This document shows positions 27,772-39,366 of a stretch of DNA of 64,000 nt, one piece after another. The translations under genes were made by a program, and so were the position numbers. The first letter of the stretch is position 1. Every line of letters starts with the position of its first letter. The notes under the pieces are model-generated. The model was not told where the DNA came from. It ran no database searches and saw only the letters and a list, made by a program, of their open reading frames with translations. The DNA comes from Stenotrophomonas sp. 24(2023) (lineage in GTDB: Bacteria; Pseudomonadota; Gammaproteobacteria; Xanthomonadales; Xanthomonadaceae), in the NCBI RefSeq assembly GCF_030913365.1, contig NZ_CP133160.1, positions 3,324,001 through 3,388,000 of the forward strand. The letters are read 5' to 3'.

Positions 27772-29217
27772 TCAGCCGGCGCTGCCGCCCAGCGCCTTGA
27801 ACAGCGTGACATCGTTGTTCAACTGGCTCTGCCGCACGCGGGCCAGCGACAGTTCGGCATCGCGCCGGGTCTGCTGTGCTTCCAGCCAGGTGCGCAGGTC
27901 GGTCGCACCGACGCGGTAGCGCACTTCCTGCGCGCGTTCCACTTCCACCGCTTCATCGTAGGAAGCCTGCGAGGCGGCCACCTGGCGTGCCAGCTGCTCG
28001 CGCGCGGACAGCGCGTTGTCCACCTCCGACAGGGCCGTGTACAGCGTCTTGCGGAAGCTGGTCGCGCTGATCTGGTAACTGGTGCCGGCGATGTCCGTAT
28101 CCAGCTGCGCGCGCTGCAGGTTGAGGAACGGCAGCGACAGGCCTGCGCCCAGCGTGGCCACCGGGTTGCGCAGCACATCGCCCAGCGAGGTGGCGCTGGA
28201 CCCGAGGCTGCCGGTCAGGCTCAGCGCCGGGTAGTACTGGGTGGCGGTGACCTTGATCGTCTTCAGGCTGTTGCGCAGGCGCAGCTCGGCCGCGCGCAGG
28301 TCGGGCCGGCGGCCCAGCAGGTCGGCCGGCAGGCCTTCGGCAATGGCCGGGCTGCGCGCGTCCAGCAGGCTCTGCGGTTCATCCTGCTGCGGCCAGGGCG
28401 TGCCGTCGAGCAGCACGGTCAGCGCATTGCGTACTTCCACCCGCTGCTGCTCCAGTGCGCTCTGCGCAGCACGCTGTGCCTGCAGGTTCTGCAGGGCCTG
28501 GCGTACTTCCAGCCGCGATACCGCACCGGCATCGAAGCGCGACTGCACCAGGCTGCGGGTGCGCTCCAGCCGTTCCAGGCTGGCCTGGCCGGCGGCGATG
28601 GACTGGTTGAGGTAGGCCAGCGCCCAGTACTGGGTGATGGCATCGCCGACCACCAGCAGGGCGGTGTTCTGCCGGTCCTCTTCGGTGGCCTGTGCTTCCC
28701 AGCGGGCGATGTCGCGCTGGGTGCGCAGCCGTCCCCACAGGTCCACTTCCCAGCCCAGCGACACGCCGGTGGAATAGCTGCGCCGCCAGTCGTCGGCCTG
28801 GTCGGTGGCGCGGCTGCCGCTGGCGCTGATGCCCTGCGAGGTCGGTTGTGGCCACAGCGCATTGCTGGCCAGGCCCGCCTGCAGGCGGGCGCGCTGCACG
28901 GCCAGCCCGGCGGCGGCCAGGTCGCTGTTGGCTGCCAGCGTGGCGCGGACCAGGCGGTCCAGCCGGGCATCGCCGAACCCCGTCCACCAGGTGTCCTGGC
29001 GGATGTCGTGGCCGGGGGTATCCAGGCTGCTGCGCGGGGCATCGGCCAACGCATTGGCGGTGGCATCGCCGCGGCCATACCGGGCGGCCACGCCGGGTTC
29101 ATCGACCGGGTAGCGGCCCACCGAGGCACAGCCGGACAGCACCAGCAGCATCGTGCCGGCCAGCAGCCGGCGGGGCGGGGCAGGGAAGGTCAATCGGGGC
29201 ATCGTCGGTTTCTTCAT
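27772..29217 (-). CDS. macC: Outer-membrane efflux lipoprotein of the MacAB pump (MacC)
   Basis: NodT/TolC-family outer-membrane factor of 481 residues with a lipobox ([11 protein letters not shown]). Typical segments are [55 protein letters not shown] and a second helical repeat ([19 protein letters not shown]). The ATG at 29217 overlaps the macB stop (ATGA), so it is the third gene of macA-macB-macC, the arrangement described for MacABC of S. maltophilia. Confidence 0.9.
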   Translation of the reverse strand: MKKPTMPRLTFPAPPRRLLAGTMLLVLSGCASVGRYPVDEPGVAARYGRGDATANALADAPRSSLDTPGHDIRQDTWWTGFGDARLDRLVRATLAANSDLAAAGLAVQRARLQAGLASNALWPQPTSQGISASGSRATDQADDWRRSYSTGVSLGWEVDLWGRLRTQRDIARWEAQATEEDRQNTALLVVGDAITQYWALAYLNQSIAAGQASLERLERTRSLVQSRFDAGAVSRLEVRQALQNLQAQRAAQSALEQQRVEVRNALTVLLDGTPWPQQDEPQSLLDARSPAIAEGLPADLLGRRPDLRAAELRLRNSLKTIKVTATQYYPALSLTGSLGSSATSLGDVLRNPVATLGAGLSLPFLNLQRAQLDTDIAGTSYQISATSFRKTLYTALSEVDNALSAREQLARQVAASQASYDEAVEVERAQEVRYRVGATDLRTWLEAQQTRRDAELSLARVRQSQLNNDVTLFKALGGSAG

Positions 29218-31172
29218 TCGCGGGCCAGGGCCTCCACCGGGTCGAGCTGCGCGGCGTTGCGCGCGGGCAGGAAGCCGAACGCCACGCCGATCAGGGTGGA
29301 GCAGGCGAAGGCGGCGACGATCGAGAACGTGGAAAAGATCATCTGGAAATCCGAGGAGAAGCGGCCGAACGCGGTGCCCAGCAGCAGCGCCAGGGTGACG
29401 CCGAGCAGGCCGCCGAGCAGGCACACCAGCACGGCTTCGATCAGGAACTGCTGGCGGATGTCGCTCTGCCGCGCACCCACGGCCATGCGCACGCCGATTT
29501 CGCGGGTGCGTTCGGTGACCGACACCAGCATGATGTTCATCACCCCGATGCCGCCCACCAGCAGGGCGATGGCGGCGATGGCGCTGATCAGCAGGGTCAT
29601 GGTGCGGGTGGTCTGCTCGATGGTCTGGCGGATCTCGGCGCTGTTGCTGAGGAAGAAATCCTCGGTGCCGTGGCGCAGCGTCAGCAGCCGGGTGATGGCC
29701 CCCTGGGCCGCATCCATCGGGGTGCTGTCGTCCACGCGCACGGTGATGCTGGAAACGTGGCTCTGGCCCAGCATGCGCGACATGGCCGTGGTGTAGGGCA
29801 CCCATACGCTCAGGCTGGTGCTGCCGCCGAAACCGAAGCTCTGCCGCTTGGCCACCCCGACCACGCGCGCGGGCACGTTGCCCAGCAGGATCACCTGGCC
29901 GACCGGGTCGCTGTCGGGGAAGAACTGGGTGCGCGTGTTCTCGTCGATCACCGCGACCTGGCCCAGTGCCCGCACGGCATCGCGGTCGAAGAAGCTGCCG
30001 CTGACCAGGCTGACGCCCTTCACCCGGAAGAACTGCTCGCCCACGCCGTTGACCTGTGCGGTGGCCGATTGGTTGCGGTAGCGCGCGGTAACCGAGGTGG
30101 ACACGCTGGGCGTGGCGCTGTCCACGTAGCTCTGCTGGGCCAGCGCATCGGCATCGCTGGCCTTGAGCGTCTGCACGCGCCCGGAGCGCATGTCACCGAA
30201 GCCGCGGCCGGGGTAGACGTCGATGGTATTGGTGCCCAGTGCGCTGATGTTCTGCAGCACCTGCTGCTGGGAGCCGTTGCCCAGTGCGACCACCGAAACC
30301 ACCGAGGCGATGCCGATGATGATGCCGAGCATGGTCAGGAAGGTGCGCAGCCGGTGGGCGTTCATCGCCAGCAGCGCCATGCGGAAGGCCTCGGTGAAGC
30401 GGTCGCGGGTGGCGCGCCAGCTGCTGCCATGGGCCACCCCGGTGCTGGCCGCGCGTTGCGCGCGGTAGTGCGGTGCGGCCGGGTTGGCGCGGTCGGCGAT
30501 GATTTCACCATCGCGGATCTCGATGATGCGCTGGGCGTGCTCGGCCACGCTCATGTCGTGGGTGACGATGATGATGGTGTGGCCCTCGGCATGCAGTTCG
30601 CCCAGGATGGCCATGACCTCCTCGCCGGATTTCGTGTCCAGCGCACCGGTGGGTTCGTCGGCCAGGATCACCTCGCCACCGTTCATCAGCGCGCGTGCGA
30701 TGGACACGCGCTGCTGCTGGCCGCCGGACAGCTGGCCCGGCTTGTGGTGCATGCGGTCGCCCAGGCCCAGCCGCTGCAGCAGCTGTTCGGCACGGGCGTT
30801 GCGCACCGGCCCGGGGCTGCCGGCGTAGACGGCCGGCACGGCCACGTTGCCGCGTGCGTCCAAATCGCCCAGCAGGTGGTAGCGCTGGAAGATGAAGCCG
30901 AAATGCCCACGGCGCAGTGCGGCCAGCTCGTCCGGCGCCATGCGCCCGGTTTCGCGGCCGGCCACCTGGTAGCTGCCCTGGGTCGGGCGGTCCAGGCACC
31001 CCAGGATGTTCATCAGGGTGGACTTGCCCGAACCGGACTGGCCGACGATGGCCACCATCTCGCCGGCGTGGATGTCCAGGTTGACATCGCGCAGCACGGC
31101 GATGACATCCTCGCCGGCAGGGAATTCGCGGCGCAGGTCGCGCAGGCGCAGCAGCGGGACGCCGCCACTCAT
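29214..31172 (-). CDS. macB: MacB-type ABC transporter (ATPase plus permease)
   Basis: A 652-residue fusion of ATPase and permease. The ATPase has Walker [14 protein letters not shown], signature [15 protein letters not shown] and Walker [13 protein letters not shown]. Four membrane helices and a large periplasmic domain follow ([25 protein letters not shown] begins the first; the FtsX-like end contains [14 protein letters not shown]). It is a mechanotransmission pump that pushes periplasmic substrates such as macrolides, peptides or porphyrins through MacA and the outer channel. The stop overlaps macC and the start overlaps macA (ATGA). Confidence 0.94.
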   Translation of the reverse strand: MSGGVPLLRLRDLRREFPAGEDVIAVLRDVNLDIHAGEMVAIVGQSGSGKSTLMNILGCLDRPTQGSYQVAGRETGRMAPDELAALRRGHFGFIFQRYHLLGDLDARGNVAVPAVYAGSPGPVRNARAEQLLQRLGLGDRMHHKPGQLSGGQQQRVSIARALMNGGEVILADEPTGALDTKSGEEVMAILGELHAEGHTIIIVTHDMSVAEHAQRIIEIRDGEIIADRANPAAPHYRAQRAASTGVAHGSSWRATRDRFTEAFRMALLAMNAHRLRTFLTMLGIIIGIASVVSVVALGNGSQQQVLQNISALGTNTIDVYPGRGFGDMRSGRVQTLKASDADALAQQSYVDSATPSVSTSVTARYRNQSATAQVNGVGEQFFRVKGVSLVSGSFFDRDAVRALGQVAVIDENTRTQFFPDSDPVGQVILLGNVPARVVGVAKRQSFGFGGSTSLSVWVPYTTAMSRMLGQSHVSSITVRVDDSTPMDAAQGAITRLLTLRHGTEDFFLSNSAEIRQTIEQTTRTMTLLISAIAAIALLVGGIGVMNIMLVSVTERTREIGVRMAVGARQSDIRQQFLIEAVLVCLLGGLLGVTLALLLGTAFGRFSSDFQMIFSTFSIVAAFACSTLIGVAFGFLPARNAAQLDPVEALARE

Positions 31173-32413
31173 CGGCGCGGTCCCATGCCCGGTCCGCCCG
31201 GTCCCATGCGCAGGGCGCCGCCGCCACGGTTGCCGCCCCCGCCCATGCCGGCGGCGCTGGCTTCACCCACCACCACGCGCTCGCCTTCGTCCAGGCCGGA
31301 CAGGATCTGCGCAGTGGCCCCGTTGTTGATGCCGACCTTGACCCGGCGCGGCTGCGGCTGGCCCTTGGCATCCACCACGCGCACCACCTGCTGCCCATCG
31401 CGGGTCTTCGGGCCCAGTGCCACCGTCGGCACCATCAGCACGCCCTTGGCCTGCTTGAGCATCACCGACACCTGCGCGGTCATGTCGATGCGCAGGGTGC
31501 CGTCAGGGTTTTCCACGTCGAACAGTGCGTTGTAGTAGACCGCGCTGCTGGAACTGGAACTGGACGCGCTGGAACTGGAGCTGCTTTCGTTGGCGATGGA
31601 CGCCGGGGCCGGATTGATCTGGCGCAGCGTGGCGTGGTACCTGCGGTCCGGCTCGCCCAGCGTGGTGAAGTACACCGGCATGCCTGGCTTGATCTTGACC
31701 ACGTCCGCTTCGGAGATTTCCGCGTTGATGGTCACCACGTCCAGCCGCGCCAGCATCACGATGGTCGGGGCGGTCTGGTTGGCGTTGACCGTGCGGCCTT
31801 CTTCGGCCACCACGGCCACCACGGTGCCATCCATCGGTGCGGTGATGCGCGTGTAGGCCAGGTTGGCGCGGGCCGTGCCCAGTTCGGTCTGGCGGCCCTT
31901 GATCTGCGCGTCCAGCGATTGCACCTGCGCCCGGGCGGTGCTCAGTGCCGCTTCGGCCGCGTCGTATTCCTGCCGCGAGGTGGCTTCGGCGGCCAGCATC
32001 TGCTTCTGCCGCGCGAATTCCAGCTCGGCCTGGCGCAGGGTGGCCTGCTGCACGGCGCGCTGGGCGATCACCTGATCCAGCGAGGCCTGCGCGTTGAGCA
32101 CCTGGTTCTGCTGGGTGGTGGCGTCGATCTCGGCGATCAGATCGCCCTGCTTGACCGTGTCACCCAGCTGCACCTTCAGCGATTTGATCTGGCCCGACGC
32201 CTGCGCGCCGACGCTGACCAGCTTGTAGGCATCGATCACGCCGGTGGCATCCACGGTCTGTTCGATGTCGCCACGGGTGGTGGGGGTGGTGGCCAGTGCG
32301 GGGGGCGGTGGCGTGCGCAGCAGCCAGGCCACCAGGGCCGCCACCAGGACCAGCAGGGCGAGGGACAACAACAGGCGACCGCGTCGGGTCGTGGGCAGCA
32401 GGCGCGTGGTCAC
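31169..32413 (-). CDS. macA: MacA-type periplasmic adaptor with a serine-rich tract
   Basis: HlyD-family adaptor of 414 residues. A GTG start at 32413 leads into one membrane helix ([19 protein letters not shown]), then the lipoyl-like start [19 protein letters not shown], a coiled-coil hairpin (about 100-190) and the beta-barrel. Around residues 275-290 there is a run of 13 serines broken by one Ala, encoded by repeated TCCAGT-like codons; this is not a usual part of MacA and may be a flexible loop. Divergent from the two-component genes, sharing the 32414-32636 region as promoter. Confidence 0.92.
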   Translation of the reverse strand: MTTRLLPTTRRGRLLLSLALLVLVAALVAWLLRTPPPPALATTPTTRGDIEQTVDATGVIDAYKLVSVGAQASGQIKSLKVQLGDTVKQGDLIAEIDATTQQNQVLNAQASLDQVIAQRAVQQATLRQAELEFARQKQMLAAEATSRQEYDAAEAALSTARAQVQSLDAQIKGRQTELGTARANLAYTRITAPMDGTVVAVVAEEGRTVNANQTAPTIVMLARLDVVTINAEISEADVVKIKPGMPVYFTTLGEPDRRYHATLRQINPAPASIANESSSSSSASSSSSSSAVYYNALFDVENPDGTLRIDMTAQVSVMLKQAKGVLMVPTVALGPKTRDGQQVVRVVDAKGQPQPRRVKVGINNGATAQILSGLDEGERVVVGEASAAGMGGGGNRGGGALRMGPGGPGMGPRR

Positions 32414-32636
32414 GTGGCGTTTTCACTCTTCGGGCCGGTGGGGCGGCGGTGGACGGCATTGTGAAGAGCGCGTTGGGCGGGGCTCAATCCTCGGGGTGTG
32501 TCCCTGTGTAACACTGTCGGCAGCTCCTTGTGTCCGTGTGTTTCCTTCACGGCCGAGGATACAGTGGCACGCACGGAACTTGATGCGGTTCAGCTCCCGA
32601 CAGGGGATGATTCGCGCTATGGAGACAGAACACCCC

Positions 32637-33347
32637 ATGCATCGATTGCTGATCGTCGATGACGACAACGATATCCGCGCCCTGCTCGCCGAGCAGCTTG
32701 GCCGTGCCGGCTACCTGGTAAGCACCGCCGCCGATGGCACGGCCATGCGCCAGGTGCTGGACCGTGAGCTGGTCGACCTGATCGTGCTCGACCTGAACCT
32801 GCCGCGCGAAGATGGCCTGACCCTGTGCCGCGACCTGCGCGCGCGTTCCAGCACGCCGGTCATCATGCTCACCGCCCGGGCCGAGCCGATCGACCGCGTG
32901 CTGGGCCTGGAAATGGGCGCCGACGATTACCTGGCCAAGCCGTTCGAGCCGCGCGAACTGCTGGCCCGCATCCGCAACGTGCTGCGCCGGACCGAAGCCC
33001 TGCCGGCCAACCTGGAGCCGCTGGCGATCCGCCGTGCGCGCTTCTCGCGCTGGGTGTTCGACCTGGAGCACCGCCACCTGGTGGACCCGGATGGGCGCGT
33101 GGTGGTGCTGTCCGGTGCCGAGTTCCGGCTGCTGCGGGTGTTCGTGGCCCACGCCAACAAGGTGCTTTCGCGCGAGCAGCTGGTGGCGCTGAGCAGTGGC
33201 CGCAACTACGAGTCGCAGGACCGGGCGATCGACCTGCAGGTCAGCCGTCTGCGCAACAAGCTGGGCGATGATGGTGGCCCGGATGGCCTCATCAAGACGG
33301 TGCGCAACGAGGGCTACGTGCTGGCGTCGGCGGTCAACCTGGAATAA
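32637..33347 (+). CDS. macR: OmpR-family response regulator (MacR-like)
   Basis: A 236-residue response regulator. The receiver has the acidic pair in IVDDDND, the phospho-acceptor Asp in LIVLDLNLPREDG, and Lys in YLAKPFEPRELLARI. The C-terminal winged helix (LSGAEFRLLRVFVAHANKVLSREQL, DRAIDLQVSRLRNKLG) is of the OmpR/PhoB type. The ATG at 32637 follows GGAGAC; an in-frame ATG at 32619 would add six residues. Divergent from macABC and followed by its kinase gene after six bases, so regulation of macABC is likely but inferred. Confidence 0.88.
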   Translation: MHRLLIVDDDNDIRALLAEQLGRAGYLVSTAADGTAMRQVLDRELVDLIVLDLNLPREDGLTLCRDLRARSSTPVIMLTARAEPIDRVLGLEMGADDYLAKPFEPRELLARIRNVLRRTEALPANLEPLAIRRARFSRWVFDLEHRHLVDPDGRVVVLSGAEFRLLRVFVAHANKVLSREQLVALSSGRNYESQDRAIDLQVSRLRNKLGDDGGPDGLIKTVRNEGYVLASAVNLE

Positions 33348-33353
33348 GCCACC

Positions 33354-34778
33354 ATGAAGCGCCTGCGCCATTTCCTGTCGTCCATGGTCGGGCGGCTGTT
33401 CGTGATCCTGCTGCTGGGCATGGGCGTGGCCGCGATCGGCGCGACCATGCTGGCCTCGGCCAAGCGGCAGCAGGAATTCGAACGGCAGAACCTGACCCGC
33501 ATCGCCGACCGCCTGCAGGGCTACATCAACCTGCTCGATGGCAACCCCGAACTGCGCGAACGCCTGCTGGAAGTGGGCGGCCCCAGCGTGCGGGCGCTGC
33601 CGCCGGGCGCGCGCGAGGGCAAGCTGGACACGGCGCTGATGGCGGTGCTGGACGACCGTCCGGGCCCGGCGGCGCGCGCGCAGGTCCATTTCACGTCCTT
33701 CCGCTCCTGCCTGCCCAAGCTGCAGGACCTGCTGCCACCACCGCCTCCCCCGGGGCACCGGCGGCCCCCCCGCGAGCGCGATCCGTCCTTCATCCCGCCC
33801 AAGTGCCGTGCCGTGGAACTGGTGCTCAGCGACGGCACGCCGCTGAAGCTGGCGCTGGATTCGCCCGCGGTGGCCCACAACGGCATCCTGGCCGTGGACC
33901 CGGTGTTCCTGACCCTGCTGGTGCTGGCCATTGCCGTGCTGGCCTACGTGGTGGCCCGCATGGCCAGCGCGCCGCTGCAGGCCCTGTCCAGCGCCGCCGA
34001 GGAACTGGGTGACGACCTGCAGCGCGATCCCTTGCCGTTGGCCGGCCCGCGCGAGGTGCGGCGCGCGGCCGAAGCCTTCAACGCCATGCAGCAGCGGCTG
34101 CAGCGGCACCTGTCCGAACGCACGCAGATGCTGGCGGCGATCACCCATGACCTGCAGACACCGCTGACCCGGCTGCGCCTGCGCCTGGAAAACGTCACCG
34201 ACGAGGCCCTGCGCGAACGCCTGATCGGTGACCTGGCGGCGATGCAGGCGCTGGTCCGCGAAGGCCTGGAACTGGCACGCAGCGCCGAGAGTGCCGAGCA
34301 GCGGGCAGCGCTGGACCTGGATTCGCTGCTGGAAAGCATCGTGGAGGATGCTGCCGAAAGCGGTGCCGATGTCGCCTTTGAAGCCGGCAGTGGCGCGGTA
34401 CTGATGCTGCGCCCGCTGGCCATGCACCGGCTGTTTTCCAACCTGGTGGACAACGCGGTGATGTATGGCCAGCGCGTGCGCGTGCGGGCCAGCCGCCGTG
34501 ACGGTGCCACCGTGGTGGTGGTGGCCGACAACGGCCCCGGCCTGGCCCCGGACCAGCTGGAGGCGGTATTCGACCCCTTCGTGCGGCTGGAGACGTCGCG
34601 CTCGCGCGAGACCGGCGGCTCCGGGCTCGGGTTGACCATTGCCCGCGCGCTGGCGGAAAAGGATGGCGCCCGGCTGTGGCTGCGCAACCGCCCCGAAGGC
34701 GGGCTGGAGGCCGTTGTCGAATGGCCGGCAGCTGCCGGCGGCGCGCCCCGGCCGGCCGGGGTGGTGCGCCCGGAGTGA
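33354..34778 (+). CDS. macS: Sensor histidine kinase (MacS-like)
   Basis: Membrane-bound kinase of 474 residues. Two membrane helices (about residues 12-36 and 183-205) enclose a periplasmic domain containing a proline-rich stretch (PPPPPPGHRRPPRERD) and two cysteines. HAMP follows, then the phospho-acceptor His in LAAITHDLQTPLTRLRL, and the ATP-binding motifs NLVDNAVMYG (N box), VADNGPGLAP and GGSGLGLTIARAL. It pairs with the response regulator six bases upstream. Periplasmic signal unknown. Confidence 0.9.
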   Translation: MKRLRHFLSSMVGRLFVILLLGMGVAAIGATMLASAKRQQEFERQNLTRIADRLQGYINLLDGNPELRERLLEVGGPSVRALPPGAREGKLDTALMAVLDDRPGPAARAQVHFTSFRSCLPKLQDLLPPPPPPGHRRPPRERDPSFIPPKCRAVELVLSDGTPLKLALDSPAVAHNGILAVDPVFLTLLVLAIAVLAYVVARMASAPLQALSSAAEELGDDLQRDPLPLAGPREVRRAAEAFNAMQQRLQRHLSERTQMLAAITHDLQTPLTRLRLRLENVTDEALRERLIGDLAAMQALVREGLELARSAESAEQRAALDLDSLLESIVEDAAESGADVAFEAGSGAVLMLRPLAMHRLFSNLVDNAVMYGQRVRVRASRRDGATVVVVADNGPGLAPDQLEAVFDPFVRLETSRSRETGGSGLGLTIARALAEKDGARLWLRNRPEGGLEAVVEWPAAAGGAPRPAGVVRPE

Positions 34779-34942
34779 CGGCCGGCAGACGCAGCGGCAC
34801 GGATTTGCCTATCATTCGCTGATCTCCCCAGCGTCTGCCAGATGAGCCAGCCTGTTCCCGTCGGCGCACACCGTCGGTCTGCATCGCCCCTGTGGCCCTG
34901 CCTTGCCGTGGCGGGGCCGCCGCGCGTGCAGCGGTGAGGCGC

Positions 34943-37918
34943 ATGGGCGCAGGCCACGCGGCCAGGGGGCTGCTGCTGTGGCTGCTGCTGGTCCTGGCCG
35001 GGCCGCTGCTGGCGCAGGACCGCCCGCCGCCGCTGCGTGACTACGCCATTGATGTGTGGACCTCGCGCAATGGGCTGCCGCACAACTCGCTGCGTGATAT
35101 CGCACAGACCCCGGAAGGCCACCTGTGGTTCGCCACCTGGGAAGGGCTGGTGCGCTACAACGGCCTGGATTTCACCGTGTTCGACCGCAGTACGCGCCCG
35201 GGCCTGCGCGACAACGGCATTGGCGCCCTGCTGGTGGACCGGCAGGGGGGCCTGTGGATCAGCGATTCGCGGGGCAATGTCAGCCGGCGCGGCAGTGATG
35301 GCCAATGGCAGGTCTGGGAGCACGCCAGCGGTACACCGCAGGTGCTGATCCAGGCGATGCAGACCGACAGCCGCGGCCGCCTGTGGCTGCTGTATGAAGG
35401 CAAGGGCCTGGGCCACCTGGATGCCGATGGCAGCCTGCACTTCGAGCCGCCGCCGGCGGGCGTGCCGATGGCGTTGAGCTTCACCAAGCTGGTGGTCGAT
35501 GCGCAGGACCGGGTCTGGGTCGGTACCCTGGATGGCCTGGTGGTGCGCGATACCGATGGCGTGCTCAAGCGCGCGCCGGCTGGCTGGGAGCTGGGGAGCG
35601 GCCTGGTCTGGCCGTACCGTGCGCCCGATGGCGTGGTGTGGATCGTGGCTGGCGAGCGCCTGTACCGCCTGCAGGACGACCGGCCCGAACTGGTGCACCG
35701 GCTGCCGGGGCAGACCCACCTGACATCGATGCTGCAGGACCGCTATGGCGACCTGTGGCTGGGCACCGAGAACCAGGGCCTGCTGCGTGTTTCCAGCCAC
35801 GGGCTGGAGCGGTTGCCGGCGGGCCTGAACCTGCCCGGGGGGCGGGTGGTGAGCCTGCGCGAGGATGCCGAAGGCAGCATCTGGGTCGGTGCCAACGGGG
35901 GCCTGTACCGCCTGCGCGAGACCTTGTTCAGCAGCTACACCCAGCACGATGGGCTCAGCGGCGACTACGTGCGCACCGTGTTCGAAGACCGCGACCGCCA
36001 GCTGTGGGTGGGCAGTGCCAGTGGTCTGGACCGGCGCCTGCCGGACGGGCGGTTCGCACCGGTGCCGCTGCATAACAGCGGCGGCAAGCCGCCCTCCGTG
36101 CTGAGCCTTGCCCAGGACCGCCAGGGCGATATGTGGGTGGGAACGTTCGGTGATGGCGTGCTGCGGTTGGGCCCGCAGGGCCAGCTGCGGCACGTCTATG
36201 GCGCCGCCGAAGGCATGCCGGGGGGCAACATCCGTGCGATCAGCGTCGATGCCGGGGGCGTGGTATGGGCTGGCACGCAGAAAGGCGTGGTGTCCATCGA
36301 TGCCGGTGGCGTGCACGTGCCGACTACCGCGGGCCTGCCACGGGCGTTGATCACGGCCCTGGCGCACGACCCGGCCGGAGCGCTGTGGATCGGCACCGTG
36401 GAGGGGGTACGGGTGCTGCGCGACGGCACCGTGCAGAACATCGATCTGGAGCCGCTGGGGGGCGGGCGCAGTGTCTTCGGTTTCCAGCAGATCGGCGATG
36501 CGATGTGGATCAGCAGCGACCGCGGCCTGTACCGCTGGCAGCAGGGGCGGCTGTCGCGCGTCGGGCTGGAGCAGGGCATGCCGGTGGATACCGTGTTCCA
36601 GCTGGTGCCGGACCGCCTGGGCAACGTCTGGATCAGCAGCAACCGTGGCGTGCTGCGTACCGACATGGCCGCGCTCAACGATGTGGCCGATGGGCGCGCG
36701 CCCCGCATCAGCGTGGAGCGCTACACCGAAATCGATGGCATGGCCAATTCGCAGGCCAACGGCAGCTCGGGCCCCTCGGCGCTGCTGCGCCAGGACGGCA
36801 CGTTCTGGGTGGTGACCGCCGGTGGCCTGAGCATGGTCGATCCCCTGCGGCTGCAGCATTTCCGTGAGCGCCTGGCACCGCCGGCGGCCATCGAGAGCGT
36901 GCAGGTCGATGGCGCGCCGGTGCACTGGGAAGGCAATGACCTCAACCATATTCCCGGCGGGCGCCGGCTGACTGTCAGCTATGTCGGCCTGAGCTACCTG
37001 CTCTCGGACCGCATCCGCTACCGCACCCGCCTGGACGGGCTGGATACCGGCTGGGTGGACCGTGGCCTGCAGCGCAGCGTGGAGTTCATCGGCCTGCCCC
37101 CGGGCGATTACACCCTGCACGTGGCAGCGGCGCACCCGGGGGGCGAGTGGGGCCACCACGAAGCCGTGTGGCGCTTCACCGTCGAACCGTTCTGGTGGCA
37201 GCGGCACAGCGTGCAGGCGTTGGCCGCACTGCTGCTCATCGTCGCGCTGGTGGCGCTGTACCGTTTCCTGCTGACCCGTTACCGGGACAGCAACCTGCGG
37301 CTGGCGCAGCGGGTCAAGGAAGCGACCTTCGACCTGCAGACACAGACCGTGAACCTGCAGGCGCTGAACCTGGAAAAGACCGAACTGGCCGAGCGCCTGG
37401 CACGGCAGGCGGAAGCCTTTGAGCGGCAGGCGCGCGAAGATGCGCTGACCGGGCTGGCCAATCGCCGTGCGTTCGACGAAGCCCTGGCCCGCGATTTCGC
37501 CCGCTCACAGCGCAGCGGCCACCCGTTGTGCCTGGTGGTGCTGGACATCGACCACTTCAAGGACGTCAACGACCGCCACACCCACAGCGTGGGTGACATG
37601 GTGCTGGTGCAGGTGGCGCAGCTGCTGGCGTCGGCCTGCCGTGATTCGGACATGCCGGCCCGTACCGGTGGCGAGGAGTTCGCGCTGCTGCTCAACGACA
37701 CCCGGCTGGAAGAAGCCGCCCAGGTCTGCGCGCGGCTGCGTGGCCTGTTCCATGACCACCCGGACTGGGCGGGCGTGGCGGGCCTGCGGGTGACCTTCAG
37801 TGCGGGCCTGGTGGAACTGGATGGCAGTGACCGCACGCCGAAGCTGCTGTACCAGCGCGCCGACCGCGCGCTGTACCGGGCCAAGAGCGATGGCCGCGAC
37901 CGCACGAGCATCGGATGA
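34943..37918 (+). CDS. Periplasmic-sensor diguanylate cyclase (Reg_prop, Y_Y_Y, GGDEF)
   Basis: A 991-residue membrane enzyme predicted to make cyclic-di-GMP. A signal/anchor (LLLWLLLVLAGPLLAQ) precedes two seven-bladed-type propellers built from Reg_prop repeats (IAQTPEGHLWFATWEGLVRYN, repeated GxLWxGT patterns to about residue 600). A Y_Y_Y domain (RRLTVSYVGLSYLLSDRIRYR) and a membrane helix (VQALAALLLIVALVALYRF) follow, then a short coiled coil and a GGDEF domain. The active site is RTGGEEF, and an RxxD product-inhibition site (RDSD) stands five residues before it, so it looks active and feedback-inhibited. ATG 34943 is chosen; GTG at 34934 is possible. It is 164 bases after macS in the same direction. 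Confidence 0.92.
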   Translation: MGAGHAARGLLLWLLLVLAGPLLAQDRPPPLRDYAIDVWTSRNGLPHNSLRDIAQTPEGHLWFATWEGLVRYNGLDFTVFDRSTRPGLRDNGIGALLVDRQGGLWISDSRGNVSRRGSDGQWQVWEHASGTPQVLIQAMQTDSRGRLWLLYEGKGLGHLDADGSLHFEPPPAGVPMALSFTKLVVDAQDRVWVGTLDGLVVRDTDGVLKRAPAGWELGSGLVWPYRAPDGVVWIVAGERLYRLQDDRPELVHRLPGQTHLTSMLQDRYGDLWLGTENQGLLRVSSHGLERLPAGLNLPGGRVVSLREDAEGSIWVGANGGLYRLRETLFSSYTQHDGLSGDYVRTVFEDRDRQLWVGSASGLDRRLPDGRFAPVPLHNSGGKPPSVLSLAQDRQGDMWVGTFGDGVLRLGPQGQLRHVYGAAEGMPGGNIRAISVDAGGVVWAGTQKGVVSIDAGGVHVPTTAGLPRALITALAHDPAGALWIGTVEGVRVLRDGTVQNIDLEPLGGGRSVFGFQQIGDAMWISSDRGLYRWQQGRLSRVGLEQGMPVDTVFQLVPDRLGNVWISSNRGVLRTDMAALNDVADGRAPRISVERYTEIDGMANSQANGSSGPSALLRQDGTFWVVTAGGLSMVDPLRLQHFRERLAPPAAIESVQVDGAPVHWEGNDLNHIPGGRRLTVSYVGLSYLLSDRIRYRTRLDGLDTGWVDRGLQRSVEFIGLPPGDYTLHVAAAHPGGEWGHHEAVWRFTVEPFWWQRHSVQALAALLLIVALVALYRFLLTRYRDSNLRLAQRVKEATFDLQTQTVNLQALNLEKTELAERLARQAEAFERQAREDALTGLANRRAFDEALARDFARSQRSGHPLCLVVLDIDHFKDVNDRHTHSVGDMVLVQVAQLLASACRDSDMPARTGGEEFALLLNDTRLEEAAQVCARLRGLFHDHPDWAGVAGLRVTFSAGLVELDGSDRTPKLLYQRADRALYRAKSDGRDRTSIG

Positions 37919-37972
37919 GGGCGAGCGCGTGGAATCGCGCAAACGGCATCGCGGCCCGGTGCGGGTGATCCG

Positions 37973-38055
37973 GTAGATCCACGCCATGCGTGGATGGAAG
38001 CGTTCGCGGTGCCGGTTGGTCCGGAGAGCCTGGTAGATCCACGCCATGCGTGGAT
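37973..38055. repeat. Two GTAG-headed REP elements
   Basis: Identical 23-base copies (GTAG then ATCCACGC-CAT-GCGTGGAT) at 37973-37995 and 38033-38055, both in the same direction, between the convergent diguanylate cyclase and rnt genes. The second ends 12 bases from the rnt stop. Confidence 0.92.
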
Positions 38056-38067
38056 CCAGCGCCATGC

Positions 38068-38727
<660 letters not shown>

Positions 38728-38809
38728 CTAGCAGAGGGCGCCAGTGCGCCCGGGGCGCAGGACCCTGCCGGCTGGCAGGATCACCGCGCCACGCCGTGCC
38801 GCAGGCGCA

Positions 38810-39340
38810 TCACCGCGGTGCCTGCAGGCCCGGCACCGGAACACTGGCGCCACGGCCGCGCCGTACCAGCAGAGCGTCCAGACTGAGCCGGCCACCGCCC
38901 TGCAGCACCAGCGGTACCAGCATGGCCATGAACAGCACCGGCAGCTTGAAGTTGCCAAAGCCCTGATCGGTGATCACATAGCCCATCGCCAGTTCGGACA
39001 GGCTGTGCCATTCGGCCGGCCAGTGCACTGCCCAGGTGGCGACCACGGTCAGCACCAGCAGGCTGATGGCGGCAAAGCGCGTGCACAGGCCCAGCAGCAG
39101 GCAGGCCGCGCCGCCCAGCTCGAACCAGGTCGCCAGCTGCCAGTTCAATGCCGCCGGCAACTGGTCGAACGGGAAGGGGAAGGCGGCCTGCAGGTCGGCG
39201 AACCAGTTCTGCCCATGCAGTTTCTCGCGGCCGGATTCGAAGAATTCCCAGGCCAGCAGTACGCGCAGGCCCAGCGGGGCCAGCCACGGGGCGAACGTAT
39301 CCAGCCGGCCACGCACGGTGGCCAGGAGCGGCATCTTCAT
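38810..39340 (-). CDS. DoxX-family membrane protein of the bufferin/Hvf-like operon
   Basis: A 176-residue protein with four predicted helices ([50 protein letters not shown] and [19 protein letters not shown]). The family pattern with Gly-x-x-Lys at the end of helix 1 and the LLLGLCTR loop identify it as DoxX. It is the last gene of the four, 26 bases after the DUF2063 gene. A DoxX member accompanies MNIO-RiPP operons such as Haemophilus hvfABCD, where its job is not settled; a quinone or redox link at the inner membrane is a guess. Confidence 0.87.
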   Translation of the reverse strand: MKMPLLATVRGRLDTFAPWLAPLGLRVLLAWEFFESGREKLHGQNWFADLQAAFPFPFDQLPAALNWQLATWFELGGAACLLLGLCTRFAAISLLVLTVVATWAVHWPAEWHSLSELAMGYVITDQGFGNFKLPVLFMAMLVPLVLQGGGRLSLDALLVRRGRGASVPVPGLQAPR

Positions 39341-39366
39341 CAGGGGGTCCTTGGGAAAGGGGAGGA

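Noticed and set aside
32244..32618. Long N-terminal extension of the response regulator
   Set aside because: It would overlap the divergent macA gene, and the receiver domain begins right after ATG 32637.
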